Source: Martelella sp. AD-3
Lineage (GTDB): Bacteria > Pseudomonadota > Alphaproteobacteria > Rhizobiales > Rhizobiaceae
NCBI RefSeq assembly: GCF_001578105.1
Contig: NZ_CP014275.1
Location: forward strand, 4,117,001-4,181,000
Direction: 5' to 3'
DNA length: 64,000 nucleotides
Shown here: in pieces, positions 1 through 8,458 of the stretch
Layout: the number at the start of each line of letters is the position of its first letter
Position numbering within the stretch: the stretch's first letter is position 1
Made by a program: the position numbers and the translations under genes
The notes under the pieces: generated by a model
Database searches by the model: none
Seen by the model: the letters and a program-made list of their open reading frames with translations, nothing else
What the model was told of the DNA's origin: nothing

Positions 1-97
1 AGAGCTGGTGATGGCCTGCTGCTTCAATCCCCCGGTCACCGGTACCGAAGTGCATCGCGAAGACGGATCCTATGCCCCGGCGGAGGAAAATGCCTGA
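1..97 (+). CDS. ectC: L-ectoine synthase, C-terminal end (partial)
   Basis: Only the last 31 codons are inside the window, read in the frame ending at the TGA at 95-97. The peptide contains [19 protein letters not shown], which matches the conserved C-terminal tail of EctC (FNPPxTGxEVHxEDGxY in the family). EctC is the cytoplasmic cupin that cyclises N-gamma-acetyl-diaminobutyrate to the compatible solute ectoine. The aspartokinase of the ectoine type directly follows, so this is the end of an ectABC-ask operon. The call rests on a short peptide plus context; both agree. Confidence 0.88.
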   Translation, partial: ELVMACCFNPPVTGTEVHREDGSYAPAEENA

Positions 98-101
98 ACC
101 C

Positions 102-1526
102 ATGGCCCATACTGTTGAAAAGATTGGCGGGACGTCCATGTCCCGCATCGATGAGCTCAGCGACACGCTGATCATCGGCGACCGCAAGAAGGACGAGCTT
201 TACGGCCGGATCTTCGTGGTCTCCGCCTTTGGCGGCATCACCAACCTGCTGCTGGAGCACAAGAAGACCGGCGAGAACGGCGTCTATGCCGCTTTCGTCA
301 ACAACCAGAGCCATCATGGCTGGCATGACGCGCTCGATCGCGTCGCCGACGCCATGAAGGAAGCCCATTTCAAGGTGCTGGACAATCCGGCCGATATCGA
401 GCGCGCCGATGCCTTCGTGCAGGAACGCATTCTCGGCGCTCGCAATTGCCTGATCGATCTGCAGCGCCTCTGCTCCTACGGCCATTTCCGGCTGTCGGAG
501 CATATGAGCCAGATCCGCGAACTGCTCTCGGGCCTCGGCGAGGCGCATTCGGCCTTCGCGACGACGCTTCTCTTGAAGCGCGCCGGCGTCAATGCCCGCT
601 TCGTCGACCTTTCCGGCTGGCATGACGAGGGCGACCTTTCGCTCGATGACCGTATCCGCCAGGGGATCGATGACATCGACCTTGCAAGCGAAATGCCGAT
701 CGTCACCGGCTATGCGCAGTGCATCGAAGGGCTGATGAGCGAATTCGACCGCGGCTATTCCGAGGTGACCTTCTCGCGTCTTGCCGCCCTTTCCGGCGCC
801 AGCGAGGCGATCATTCACAAGGAATTCCATCTGTCCTCCGCCGATCCGGCGCTTGTCGGCGCCGATGCCGTGCGCAAGCTCGGTCGCACCAATTACGATG
901 TAGCCGACCAGCTTTCCAATCTCGGCATGGAGGCGATCCATCCGAAGGCTGCAAAGACGCTGCGCCGGGCTGCCGTGCCGCTGCGCGTCACCAATGCCTT
1001 CGAGCCGAAGGATCCCGGCACGCTGATCGACGACCAGCCGGCCGAAAAGCCCGGCGTCGAGATCGTCACGGGCCTGGAACTTTACGCGCTGGAACTGTTC
1101 GAGCAGGACATGGTCGGCGTGAAGGGCTATGATGCGGCGATCCTCGAGGTACTGACCCGTCACAAGGTCCGGATCGTATCGAAGGTCTCCAACGCCAACA
1201 CGATCACCCATTATGTCGACAGTTCCCTCAAGGTGCTGCGCCGCGTTGAGAAGGATCTTGCCGAGCGCTGCCCGTCGGCGGAGGTATCCTCGCGCGCGAT
1301 CGCCATGGCCTCGGTCGTCGGCCGGGATCTGAATGGCCTTTCGGTGCTGACGCGTGGCCTTCAGGCGATTGCCGCCGCCGGGCATGAAGCGATCGGCGCG
1401 AGCCAGGGCCCGCGCAATGTCGACGTCCAGTTCATCGTGGACCGCGACGCGCTCGATCCGGTCATCATCGCGCTCCACCGCGCGCTGGCCGAACCGGAAC
1501 GCCCCGCCCTTTCAAAGGCGGCGTGA
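102..1526 (+). CDS. ask: Ectoine-pathway aspartokinase (Ask_Ect)
   Basis: Aspartokinase phosphorylates L-aspartate in the first step towards aspartate semialdehyde, here feeding ectoine synthesis. The 474-residue product starts MAHTVEKIGGTSM, the KxGGTSM nucleotide/substrate motif of the family, and has the kinase core (FVVSAFGG near residue 38, then the GYSEVTFSRLAALSGA region). The C-terminal half has two ACT-like segments (VGVKGYDAAILEVL and IAMASVVGRDLNG). It is the divergent Ask_Ect subtype that sits behind ectC and is thought to escape feedback inhibition. An in-frame ATG at 90 overlaps the ectC stop and lies only 3 nt after GGAGG; the ATG at 102 was chosen because the family begins there. 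Translational coupling to ectC is likely. A terminator follows. Confidence 0.93.
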   Translation: MAHTVEKIGGTSMSRIDELSDTLIIGDRKKDELYGRIFVVSAFGGITNLLLEHKKTGENGVYAAFVNNQSHHGWHDALDRVADAMKEAHFKVLDNPADIERADAFVQERILGARNCLIDLQRLCSYGHFRLSEHMSQIRELLSGLGEAHSAFATTLLLKRAGVNARFVDLSGWHDEGDLSLDDRIRQGIDDIDLASEMPIVTGYAQCIEGLMSEFDRGYSEVTFSRLAALSGASEAIIHKEFHLSSADPALVGADAVRKLGRTNYDVADQLSNLGMEAIHPKAAKTLRRAAVPLRVTNAFEPKDPGTLIDDQPAEKPGVEIVTGLELYALELFEQDMVGVKGYDAAILEVLTRHKVRIVSKVSNANTITHYVDSSLKVLRRVEKDLAERCPSAEVSSRAIAMASVVGRDLNGLSVLTRGLQAIAAAGHEAIGASQGPRNVDVQFIVDRDALDPVIIALHRALAEPERPALSKAA

Positions 1527-1562
1527 GCTCCGGCAGGCGACGAAAAATGACGGAGAGGGATT

Positions 1563-1598
1563 GAGGCCGGTCAGACGACGATCGGCCTCTTCTTTTTT
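1563..1598 (+). terminator. Rho-independent terminator of the ectoine operon
   Basis: GAGGCCGGTC (1563-1572) pairs with GATCGGCCTC (1580-1589) around a 7-nt loop, with one G-U pair, and is followed by TTCTTTTTT. It lies 36 nt after the aspartokinase stop and right before the convergent secreted-protein gene. Confidence 0.8.
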
Positions 1599-1599
1599 G

Positions 1600-2688
1600 T
1601 CAGCGCGCCGCGCAGATGGTGGCGCGGCTGTTCGACCAGCATCCGCCCTTGCCCAGCCGAAAGTCATCCCCCAGCCAGCCCTGGGCATGGGTCGCTCCCG
1701 GCTCGCCGTTCCAGTGGCCCGAGGCAAAGCCGTTTCCGTCCGGACTGAGCTCGGCGAAATAGTCGGGCAGGTCATTCACGCGGTCGGTGTTGATCCAGAG
1801 CCTCCCGGTCCCGTCATTTTCCATCCAGATCGGGCAGTCGCCGCGCCGGTCGATATAGGTCATGCCATCGACGATCAGCCTGCAGCTTCCCTGAATGACG
1901 CTAGGCTCCCTCGCCGCCGGCGAGGCGGACTGGGTCACCGTTTGCGCCGCCGCCTCACGCGCGGCGGCTTGCCGACCGCTGGCGCAATCGAGCATCATGT
2001 CGAGCGCGGCGGCGGAACCCGCAAGCGAATATTCCGGCCCGTCCGGCTCGAAATTCAGGTTCAAGCGGTTGCCACCCTTGACGGCCGCAATGAAATCCTG
2101 TCCCACCGGAGCCGTGACGGCATCGGAAAACTGCTCGAAACGCATGCGGAAGCCGCGCCCGTCCACGAGGACATTGTGCTCGCCTTCGGCGCCGGTGAAA
2201 TCGGAAACCAGACGATACTGCCCGTCGGAGAACTCGAACCGGATCATCCGGCCGAAATAATCCTGTTTCGAATTGTCGGTCAGTTCGGCGTAGCAGACGC
2301 CGGGGATCAAACGCTCGACCATCCATGTCTGGCCGCCGGCAGCCACCTTCGCGGCAAACGCATCCGGGTTGTTTTGCGCCGGGCGCGGGTTTGACGGCGC
2401 GCTGCACTGCTCGGCAAGCTCAGCGATATGCCGGCCGGCGCCGGTCACCGTGTCCTTGGTGTTGCGCATGCACCAGGAAAAATGCATGTCCTTGTTATCA
2501 TGGACGCCGCGCCCGAAGTCGAGACAATCCGGATTCTTCATGATCGCCTCATGAGCGATTGCCGCCGAAAAGGCGGAGTACCAGTCACAGAAATTCTCGT
2601 CCGTCGATTCATCCGCCATCGCCGGGGATACCCCAGCGGCGGAAAGAACCATCAATGCGCACCCCAGAAATCGACCTACTGCTTTCAT
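1600..2688 (-). CDS. Secreted protein of unknown function
   Basis: I do not recognise a family. The start at MKAVGRFLGCALMVL was chosen because it gives a clean signal peptide (basic n-region, hydrophobic core, AMA-D cleavage near residue 23) and because the longer reading frame upstream has no protein-like character. The mature part (about 340 residues) has paired cysteines (NFCDWY, PDCLDF, FSWCMRN, GVCYAEL, GSCRLIV, GDCPIW, GGCWSN), which suggests disulfides and a periplasmic or extracellular place. The C-terminal 100 residues (GSCRLIVDGMTYIDRRGDC onwards) look like a separate small beta domain. The frame faces the ectoine operon tail to tail and has its own upstream spacer. Confidence 0.72.
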   Translation of the reverse strand: MKAVGRFLGCALMVLSAAGVSPAMADESTDENFCDWYSAFSAAIAHEAIMKNPDCLDFGRGVHDNKDMHFSWCMRNTKDTVTGAGRHIAELAEQCSAPSNPRPAQNNPDAFAAKVAAGGQTWMVERLIPGVCYAELTDNSKQDYFGRMIRFEFSDGQYRLVSDFTGAEGEHNVLVDGRGFRMRFEQFSDAVTAPVGQDFIAAVKGGNRLNLNFEPDGPEYSLAGSAAALDMMLDCASGRQAAAREAAAQTVTQSASPAAREPSVIQGSCRLIVDGMTYIDRRGDCPIWMENDGTGRLWINTDRVNDLPDYFAELSPDGNGFASGHWNGEPGATHAQGWLGDDFRLGKGGCWSNSRATICAAR

Positions 2689-2813
2689 TGTTGTCGGGCC
2701 CCCTGCCCCTTTTGAACAGCACCGGAACCAGCTTGCCAGAAAGCCACACTTCCTGACAGCGCAAACACGAAGCTGATAATTGAAAGTTTCAGGCTCGAAC
2801 CTGTTGCGGGCAA

Positions 2814-3785
2814 TCAGGGATTGCCGGCCTTGGCCCCGCCGGTTTCGGCGAGCGGCCCGACAGGGATAGAAATCTCGGCGATCAATCCAAAATGATTGGA
2901 GCCGAGACTGTCCTTCATGCGGGTAAGCGTGTCGATATGGGCCGGCGGCCTGACCAGGATATGGTCGATCGGCAGACCGATCGAAGGGGCGCCGGCCGGC
3001 CATGTACGCGGCTCATGCGCGTGGGAGCGCAGACCGAGCGCCTCGATGAAAGCCCTGATATCAGGAGAAATCAGCGATGAATTGAAGTCTCCGCCGAGAA
3101 TAACCGGCCCCTCGGCCGCTCTGAGAAACCGCCGCGCCTGCATCAGTTCCTCTTGCTGGAAGTTGTCGAAATAGGGCTTGGTCAGATGCATCGCCACAAG
3201 CGTGACCGTGCTGCCCTCAACCTCGATCCTTGAACGGATGAAACGGTTGGACGCGACCTTGCCAAGCGACATTATGCTCACGTCCTGCAGCGGAAACTTG
3301 GAAAGCACAATCAGATCGTCGCTGCGCCCGTCGCGCGTGCAGCCGGCGCAATAGGGATAGGTTTCGGAAAGCGCATCCAGGTGACGCCAGATCGGGTTCG
3401 ATTCCAGCGCGTAGACGATATCCGCGTTCTGGGCTTCAAGCCAGTCGGCGATGGCAGCCCCGTTCCTGTTGCTGTAGAGCATGTTGAATTCGATGAGCTT
3501 CAGCGTGGCATAGCGCTGACCGTCGTCACGCTCGGGCTGCACGATGCCGTAATGCAGCCAGCCGACCCAGGCCGCCAGACAAAGGGCGGCCGCCAGGGGA
3601 AGCGCGCCCCATGGGGAGCGGACAAGAGCGAGAAAGGCGAGGGAGAAGATAGCCGCCGCGATGACGATGTGCACGCGCATGCCGCCGAGAAAGACGAATG
3701 GCCATGCATGCGAAAGAAAAGGCAGAGCACCCAGGATGAGCGCAAGAACGGCGCAAATGCCGAACAGAGACCTGACAAAGCCCAA
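2814..3785 (-). CDS. Membrane-anchored endonuclease/exonuclease/phosphatase family protein
   Basis: The 323-residue product has three hydrophobic segments in the first 85 residues (around 5-25, 35-58 and 60-80), then a soluble EEP domain. Family motifs are present in order: KLIEFNMLYSN (metal-binding Asn), IVYALESNP (metal-binding Glu), VAMHLTKP (His), GGDFNSS (Asp-x-Asn) and LPIDHILV (Asp-His). The same layout of N-terminal helices plus periplasmic EEP domain is common in rhizobia, where substrates are mostly unknown (phosphodiesters or DNA are possible). It appears monocistronic. The fold and the catalytic residues are clear; the substrate cannot be told. Confidence 0.87.
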   Translation of the reverse strand: MGFVRSLFGICAVLALILGALPFLSHAWPFVFLGGMRVHIVIAAAIFSLAFLALVRSPWGALPLAAALCLAAWVGWLHYGIVQPERDDGQRYATLKLIEFNMLYSNRNGAAIADWLEAQNADIVYALESNPIWRHLDALSETYPYCAGCTRDGRSDDLIVLSKFPLQDVSIMSLGKVASNRFIRSRIEVEGSTVTLVAMHLTKPYFDNFQQEELMQARRFLRAAEGPVILGGDFNSSLISPDIRAFIEALGLRSHAHEPRTWPAGAPSIGLPIDHILVRPPAHIDTLTRMKDSLGSNHFGLIAEISIPVGPLAETGGAKAGNP

Positions 3786-3993
3786 ACTGAAACCCTGAGA
3801 AAAAGAGAATTAAATATATCCTGACCCTAGCATCCTGCCGGCGTGGCGGCAATGACGGACAGGGGGCCTCTTTCACCCGTGACGGCATGGGCGGTACATG
3901 CCGGCTGGCGCCGCCATGTGTCCCGGCGGGCCGTGCTTTCCGCCGGTATTCGTATCAGGCAAGGTCCGGTATGCGACGAAAAATCTCCCGCAT
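3786..3993. other. Spacer between rfbA and the EEP-family gene
   Basis: This 208-bp stretch holds the promoter side of the EEP gene (AT-rich AATTAAATATAT at about 3810) and the 3' end of the rfb operon. I see no convincing gene, terminator with a T tract, or repeat in it. Confidence 0.5.
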
Positions 3994-4890
3994 TCACCCC
4001 ACCGGACGGTCAGGCGCGGCGTTCAGAAGGCTGGAGAGATAGGCGCCGTAATCCGTCTTTCTGAAGCGTTCCGCGTGCTTTTCCAGCATTTCGTCATCGA
4101 TCCAGCCCTGGCGATAGGCGATCTCCTCCGGACATCCGGACTGCATGCCCTGCCGAACCGAAAGCGTGCGGACAAAATTGCCGGCGTCGAGCAGGCTCGA
4201 ATGGGTTCCCGTATCGAGCCAGGCATAGCCGCGGCCCATGCGCTCGACGCTCAGCGTTCCGTCGTGAAGATAGCTTTCCAGAAGCGTGACGATCTCGAGT
4301 TCGCCGCGGGGCGAGGGCTTTACCGAACGCGCGCGCGCGGGGGCTTCGCCATCAAGGAAATAAAGCCCGGTCACCGCATAGTTCGACGGCGCCACGTCCG
4401 GTTTCTCGATGATCTCCCTGACGCTGCCGGTCTTGTCGAACGCGACGACGCCGTAGCGCTCGGGATCGGCGACGTAGTAGCCGAAGACCGTTCCGCCCTT
4501 CACCTTGGCATCGGCGCTTTTCAGGATATCCGGAAGGCCATGACCGAAATAGATGTTGTCGCCGAGCACCATGGCGGACGGCGCGCCGGCAAGGAAATCC
4601 TCGGCCAGAATATAGGCCTGGGCAAGCCCGTCGGGCGAGGGTTGAGCGATGTAGGTCAAAGAAAGCCCCCACTGACTGCCGTCGCCCAGCAGCCGGCGGA
4701 ACTGCTCCTGATCGCCCGGCGTGGTGATGACCGCGATCTCGCGAATGCCGCTCAGCATCAGAACGGAGAGCGGATAGTAGATCATCGGCTTGTCGTAGAC
4801 CGGCATGAGCTGCTTGGAAATCGCCAGTGTCAGCGGATAGAGCCGCGTGCCGGAGCCGCCGGCGAGAATAATGCCTTTGCGTTGGTTCAT
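3994..4890 (-). CDS. rfbA: Glucose-1-phosphate thymidylyltransferase
   Basis: This enzyme makes dTDP-glucose from glucose-1-phosphate and dTTP, the first step of dTDP-L-rhamnose synthesis in the cytoplasm. The 298-residue product begins [19 protein letters not shown], the nucleotidyltransferase signature G-G-x-G-T-R-L, followed by KPMIYYPLSVLM and LGDNIYFGHG, which carry nucleotide and metal-binding residues. EKPDVAPSNYAVTGLYFLD and YAWLDTGTHSSLLDA complete the RmlA pattern. It is the last gene of rfbCBDA and its ATG overlaps the rfbD stop by 4 nt, so translation is coupled. Length and motifs are normal for the family. Confidence 0.97.
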   Translation of the reverse strand: MNQRKGIILAGGSGTRLYPLTLAISKQLMPVYDKPMIYYPLSVLMLSGIREIAVITTPGDQEQFRRLLGDGSQWGLSLTYIAQPSPDGLAQAYILAEDFLAGAPSAMVLGDNIYFGHGLPDILKSADAKVKGGTVFGYYVADPERYGVVAFDKTGSVREIIEKPDVAPSNYAVTGLYFLDGEAPARARSVKPSPRGELEIVTLLESYLHDGTLSVERMGRGYAWLDTGTHSSLLDAGNFVRTLSVRQGMQSGCPEEIAYRQGWIDDEMLEKHAERFRKTDYGAYLSSLLNAAPDRPVG

Positions 4891-5735
4891 CGCTTTGCTC
4901 CGAGCGTTTCCAGAACGGCGTTCATGTCCTCGTTCCAGTCCGGCCGCCGCAGGCCGAAGGCCGACAGGGCCGCGCAGTCGAGACGGGAATTCAGCGGGCG
5001 GGCGGCCGGCGTCGGATAATCGGATGTCGGAATGTCGTTGACGGCAACGGCCTTGCCGGCGGCCGTGAAGATCGCGCGCGCGAATTCGGCCCAGCTGACA
5101 TCCGGCGCGCCGGAGAAATGGTAGATGCCCGATTTCTCCGGCTCGGTTGTCAATTGCCCGGCAATCGTCTTGCAGGCTGCGGCAATCGCTTTCGCAGACG
5201 TCGGCCCGCCGACCTGGTCGCTGACCACGTTGAGCGTATCGCGGGTCTCGGCGAGGCGCAGCATGGTCTTCACGAAATTGCTGCCATGGGCGGAAAACAC
5301 CCAGCTTGTGCGCAGGATCGCATGGGAAGGTCCGGCTTCGGCGATGGCGCGTTCGCCGGCAAGCTTTGTCCGGCCATAGGCGCTAAGCGGCGCCGGTTGC
5401 CGGTCGGTCGCAAACGGCGTCTCCCCCGTTCCGTCAAAGACGTAATCGGTGGAGATATGGACCAGCGGAATGCCCAGTTCCGCGCAGGCGCGCGCCATCG
5501 CGCCGGGTGCTGCGCCATTGATCCTGAGCGCGACCTCTTCTTCGCTTTCCGCCTTGTCGACGGCCGTATAGGCGGCGGCATTGATGACCGCCGCCGGGCC
5601 AAGGCGCCTGATCGCCTCCCCGCAAGCTGCCGGATCGGCGAGATCCGCCTCCGCGCGCGCGAGGAAACGGGCGTCGGGCAGAATGGCCCGCAATTCGCGC
5701 GCGACCTGGCCGGTACTGCCGAAAACGAGGATCAT
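4887..5735 (-). CDS. rfbD: dTDP-4-dehydrorhamnose reductase
   Basis: The product catalyses the last step to dTDP-L-rhamnose, an NAD(P)H-dependent reduction of the 4-keto group. It is 282 residues from [19 protein letters not shown], a Rossmann GxxGQxx start. Further motifs are [23 protein letters not shown] and the catalytic YGRTKLAGE (Tyr-x3-Lys) near residue 125. The upstream in-frame extension was rejected because it overlaps rfbB and lacks homology; the chosen ATG overlaps the rfbB stop by 4 nt, matching the coupled style of the operon. Confidence 0.96.
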   Translation of the reverse strand: MILVFGSTGQVARELRAILPDARFLARAEADLADPAACGEAIRRLGPAAVINAAAYTAVDKAESEEEVALRINGAAPGAMARACAELGIPLVHISTDYVFDGTGETPFATDRQPAPLSAYGRTKLAGERAIAEAGPSHAILRTSWVFSAHGSNFVKTMLRLAETRDTLNVVSDQVGGPTSAKAIAAACKTIAGQLTTEPEKSGIYHFSGAPDVSWAEFARAIFTAAGKAVAVNDIPTSDYPTPAARPLNSRLDCAALSAFGLRRPDWNEDMNAVLETLGAKR

Positions 5736-6775
5736 GCCTTCACTCCCAGTCTCGTGCCGACGCCCTTGCGGCTTTGCAGGGCGCGCCACCAGTCTTCATT
5801 GTCGAGATACCACTGCACCGTCTTCTCAAGCCCTTCCTCGACCGTCACGGAAGGCCGCCAGCCAAGCTCTGCCGTGATACGGCTCGGATCGATGGCATAG
5901 CGCAGATCATGGCCGGGACGGTCGGCCACGAAGGTGATCTGGTCCGCATAGGAACCGTGCGCAAGCGGCCGCTTCCCGTCCAGAAGCGCGCAGATCGTCC
6001 TCACCAGATCGAGATTGGTGCGCTCGTTCTCGCCGCCGATATTATAACTGCGTCCGGGCTTTCCCTTTTCGACGACCGTCAGAAGCGCTTCGGCATGATC
6101 TTCGACAAACAGCCAGTCGCGGATGTTCTCGCCCTTGCCATAGACCGGGATCGGCTTGCCGGCGAGCGCATTGAGGATCACGACCGGAATCAGCTTTTCG
6201 GGAAAATGATAAGGGCCGTAATTGTTGGAACAGTTGGTGACAAGAACCGGCAGGCCGTAGGTCTCGTGCCAGGCGCGCACGAGGTGATCGGAGGCGGCCT
6301 TCGAGGCGGAGTACGGCGAACGCGGGTCGTAGGGCGTGGTCTCGGTGAACATGCCCGTCGGGCCGAGCGAGCCGAACACCTCGTCGGTGGAGATGTGATG
6401 GAAGCGGAAGCCCTCCGGCCGACCCTTGCCGGCCCAGTAGCTGCGCGCCGCCTCCAGCATGTTGTACGTGCCGTTGATATTGGTCTCGATGAAATCGCCC
6501 GGCCCGTCGATCGAGCGGTCGACATGGCTTTCGGCGGCAAGATGCATCACCGCATCCGGCGCATGCGTTTCGAAAACCCTGTCGAGCGCCGCGCGGTCGC
6601 GGATATCGGCATGCTCGAACGCATAGAGCGGGCTTTCGGCGACACTCGCGACATTATCGAGGCAGGCCGCATAGGTCAGCGCATCCAGATTGACGACATG
6701 CATGCCGCGGGAAACGGCAAGACGCACGACCGCGGATCCGATGAAACCGGCGCCGCCGGTAACGAGCAATTTCAT
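5732..6775 (-). CDS. rfbB: dTDP-glucose 4,6-dehydratase
   Basis: This short-chain dehydrogenase-type enzyme converts dTDP-glucose to dTDP-4-keto-6-deoxyglucose with bound NAD+. The 347-residue sequence begins [18 protein letters not shown] (GxxGxxG Rossmann motif). It has [25 protein letters not shown] (catalytic Thr-Asp-Glu) and [14 protein letters not shown] (Tyr-x3-Lys), then [14 protein letters not shown] for substrate binding. All RmlB hallmarks are in place. Second gene of the rfbCBDA operon, 9 nt after rfbC. Confidence 0.97.
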   Translation of the reverse strand: MKLLVTGGAGFIGSAVVRLAVSRGMHVVNLDALTYAACLDNVASVAESPLYAFEHADIRDRAALDRVFETHAPDAVMHLAAESHVDRSIDGPGDFIETNINGTYNMLEAARSYWAGKGRPEGFRFHHISTDEVFGSLGPTGMFTETTPYDPRSPYSASKAASDHLVRAWHETYGLPVLVTNCSNNYGPYHFPEKLIPVVILNALAGKPIPVYGKGENIRDWLFVEDHAEALLTVVEKGKPGRSYNIGGENERTNLDLVRTICALLDGKRPLAHGSYADQITFVADRPGHDLRYAIDPSRITAELGWRPSVTVEEGLEKTVQWYLDNEDWWRALQSRKGVGTRLGVKA

Positions 6776-6784
6776 GGCGAAGCC

Positions 6785-7342
6785 TCAATAGCTGAAGGGG
6801 CTCTGGAAGTCACTGAAGGACCGGGCATCCCTGTCCTTTGCCGAAACGGTGAATTGAACACCGGAGAGCGGCCATTCAATGCCGATATCCGGGTCATCGA
6901 AACGGACCGATCCGTCGCATTCCGGGGCATAATAGTCGGAACATTTGTAGATGATCTCGCTGTCGGGCTCGAGCGTCATGAAACCGTGCAGGAAACCCTC
7001 CGGGATCATCAGTTGCCTGCCGTTTTCGAAGGAGAGTTCGAGGCCATACCATTGGCCGAAGGTCGGCGATCCCTCGCGGACATCGACGGCGACATCGAAA
7101 ATGCGTCCGCGTCCGCAGCGGACCAGCTTGGCCTGCGCATGCGGCGGCGACTGGTAGTGCAATCCTCTCACCGTGCCAACCGCACGCGACAGGGAATGAT
7201 TGTCCTGCACGAAATCGATCTCGATCCCCAGACCGGACAGGACCTTCCTGTTCCAGCTCTCGGAAAAAAAACCGCGCTCGTCTCCGAAGCGCCTGGGCGT
7301 CAGAATAACGAGGCCGGGAATATGCGTTTTCACAATATCCAT
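6785..7342 (-). CDS. rfbC: dTDP-4-dehydrorhamnose 3,5-epimerase
   Basis: RmlC is a cupin that epimerises C3 and C5 of dTDP-4-keto-6-deoxyglucose. The 185-residue product, started at MDIVKTHIPGLVILTPRRFG, has the signature motifs DERGFFSESW, VQDNHSLS, VRGLHYQ (catalytic His) and FDVAVDVREGSPTFGQW, and ends normally. The longer frame upstream starts in poorly conserved sequence and was dropped. It is the promoter-proximal gene of rfbCBDA; the product dTDP-rhamnose would serve surface polysaccharide synthesis, with no glycosyltransferases in this window. Confidence 0.95.
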   Translation of the reverse strand: MDIVKTHIPGLVILTPRRFGDERGFFSESWNRKVLSGLGIEIDFVQDNHSLSRAVGTVRGLHYQSPPHAQAKLVRCGRGRIFDVAVDVREGSPTFGQWYGLELSFENGRQLMIPEGFLHGFMTLEPDSEIIYKCSDYYAPECDGSVRFDDPDIGIEWPLSGVQFTVSAKDRDARSFSDFQSPFSY

Positions 7343-7820
7343 TTCAAAATACACTCTTAAACGTTCGAGTCTGCGCCGGACGATCAGGCTGCCCGACAAG
7401 GCAGGACAGTCGATCTCAACGGTATTACGGCAAATCGCCGCAATGTCAAAAGCGTATAAGGCCGGGATCGCCGCCCATCGTCGGGACGGCCTACCAGCTT
7501 TACGCCCGGATTCTGAGCAGAAGACGGATGCCGAGGAGCGGGATATTTGTGCAGGGAGACCAAACTAGCCGGCCAGGCAGCCCCGAGAGCCCCGGGTGAG
7601 CGAAGGTCTGGTTGCGGTTTGAGGGTCAGCATTGAGGTGTCGCGGCGCAAGCTGTGTCCCCGACGCTGGCCGGGGGCATCAGGCCCGTCAGACCCGCAGA
7701 CCTCTATCCAGATACCGGCAACAAACGGCAGCGCAAAGCCGGAAGGGCAGAACAGCCGCGATGGCCAGCGCTGCCGGCGTTTGTCCCGCGCTCAACCGAT
7801 AGCGCGACGCCGGGCCTTTT
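7343..7820. other. Intergenic region upstream of rfbC
   Basis: About 480 bp lie between the rfbC start and the bacterioferritin stop, both on the minus strand. It should contain the rfb promoter. Small open frames exist on both strands but none has a ribosome binding site, a recognisable domain or neighbours that support it. I see no clear operator, riboswitch or tRNA. Confidence 0.5.
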
Positions 7821-8312
7821 TCAGCCCTCGTCTTCCTCGTCGTCGGCGAAGGAAACCAGCTTGGAACTATAGGTCTTTTCTCCGAGACGGTCGATCAGGT
7901 CGAGCTGGAGCTCAAGCCAGTCCTTGTGGCCTTCCTCGTCGAGCACGATCTTCTCGAACAGCATCCGCGTGCCGATATCGCCAAGCTCCGCGGCATGCAG
8001 CGCCGCCTCGGTATAGACGGCGATCGCCTCTTCCTCGTCGGCCTTGTCGGCCTTGAACATCTCGGGCAGGCTTTCAGCCTTCTGCGGCGGCTTGTCGAAG
8101 GCAATCTTCGGCGAAGCCTTGAGGAAGAACAGCCGCTCGATGAACTGGTCGGAATGCCCGAGTTCCTCCGCCATTTCCGCGCGCATCTTCGCCGCCATTT
8201 TCGTCAGGCCCCAGTCCTCGAGCGTGTGCGCATGCAACTGATACTGATGGGCAGCGCTCATCTCCATGTTTACCGCGCGCTGGAGATATTCGATTAGTTT
8301 GGTATTTTTCAT
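7821..8312 (-). CDS. bfr: Bacterioferritin-type ferritin lacking the haem-ligand methionine
   Basis: The 163-residue four-helix protein aligns without gaps to the N-terminal half of bacterioferritin. Ferroxidase residues are visible: Glu17 (NMEMSAAHQY), Glu50 and His53 (EELGHSD), the Glu in DEEEAIAVY and EEGH near the C-terminus. The residue equal to E. coli Met52, which binds haem between subunits, is Leu51 here. The acidic tail ADDEEDEG is an extra. It stores iron as a cytoplasmic 24-mer by family knowledge. The start at 8312 was preferred over 8321 because AGGAAAGG sits at better spacing. Bacterioferritin is clear; haem-free behaviour is inferred. Confidence 0.9.
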   Translation of the reverse strand: MKNTKLIEYLQRAVNMEMSAAHQYQLHAHTLEDWGLTKMAAKMRAEMAEELGHSDQFIERLFFLKASPKIAFDKPPQKAESLPEMFKADKADEEEAIAVYTEAALHAAELGDIGTRMLFEKIVLDEEGHKDWLELQLDLIDRLGEKTYSSKLVSFADDEEDEG

Positions 8313-8412
8313 CGCTGTCATCCTTTCCTGATTGGCGGTCCACGGTGGTCGCCGCCCGCCACAGGGTGCGCAGCGGCAAGTGCTCGTTGGACCGAGCTTA
8401 AGACACATATGG

Positions 8413-8435
8413 CCTTGCCGAACGCTCCGGCAAGG
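8413..8435. repeat. Short perfect hairpin between the flavoprotein and bacterioferritin genes
   Basis: CCTTGCCG and CGGCAAGG form a perfect 8-bp stem with a 7-nt loop in the 146-bp spacer. There is no T tract on either strand, so it may be an mRNA-end or processing hairpin rather than a classic terminator. Confidence 0.45.
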
Positions 8436-8458
8436 GCCCGGCGTCAGGCGCGACAGCC

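Noticed and set aside
36..1478. A 480-codon open frame antisense to the ectoine aspartokinase
   Set aside because: Shadow frame; the sense strand is clearly coding.
5774..7360. A 528-codon open frame antisense to rfbB and rfbC
   Set aside because: Spans two real genes on the other strand that have complete family motifs; no independent evidence.
7384..7820. Short frames between rfbC and the bacterioferritin gene
   Set aside because: No ribosome binding sites, no family signal, and both strands show similar frames.
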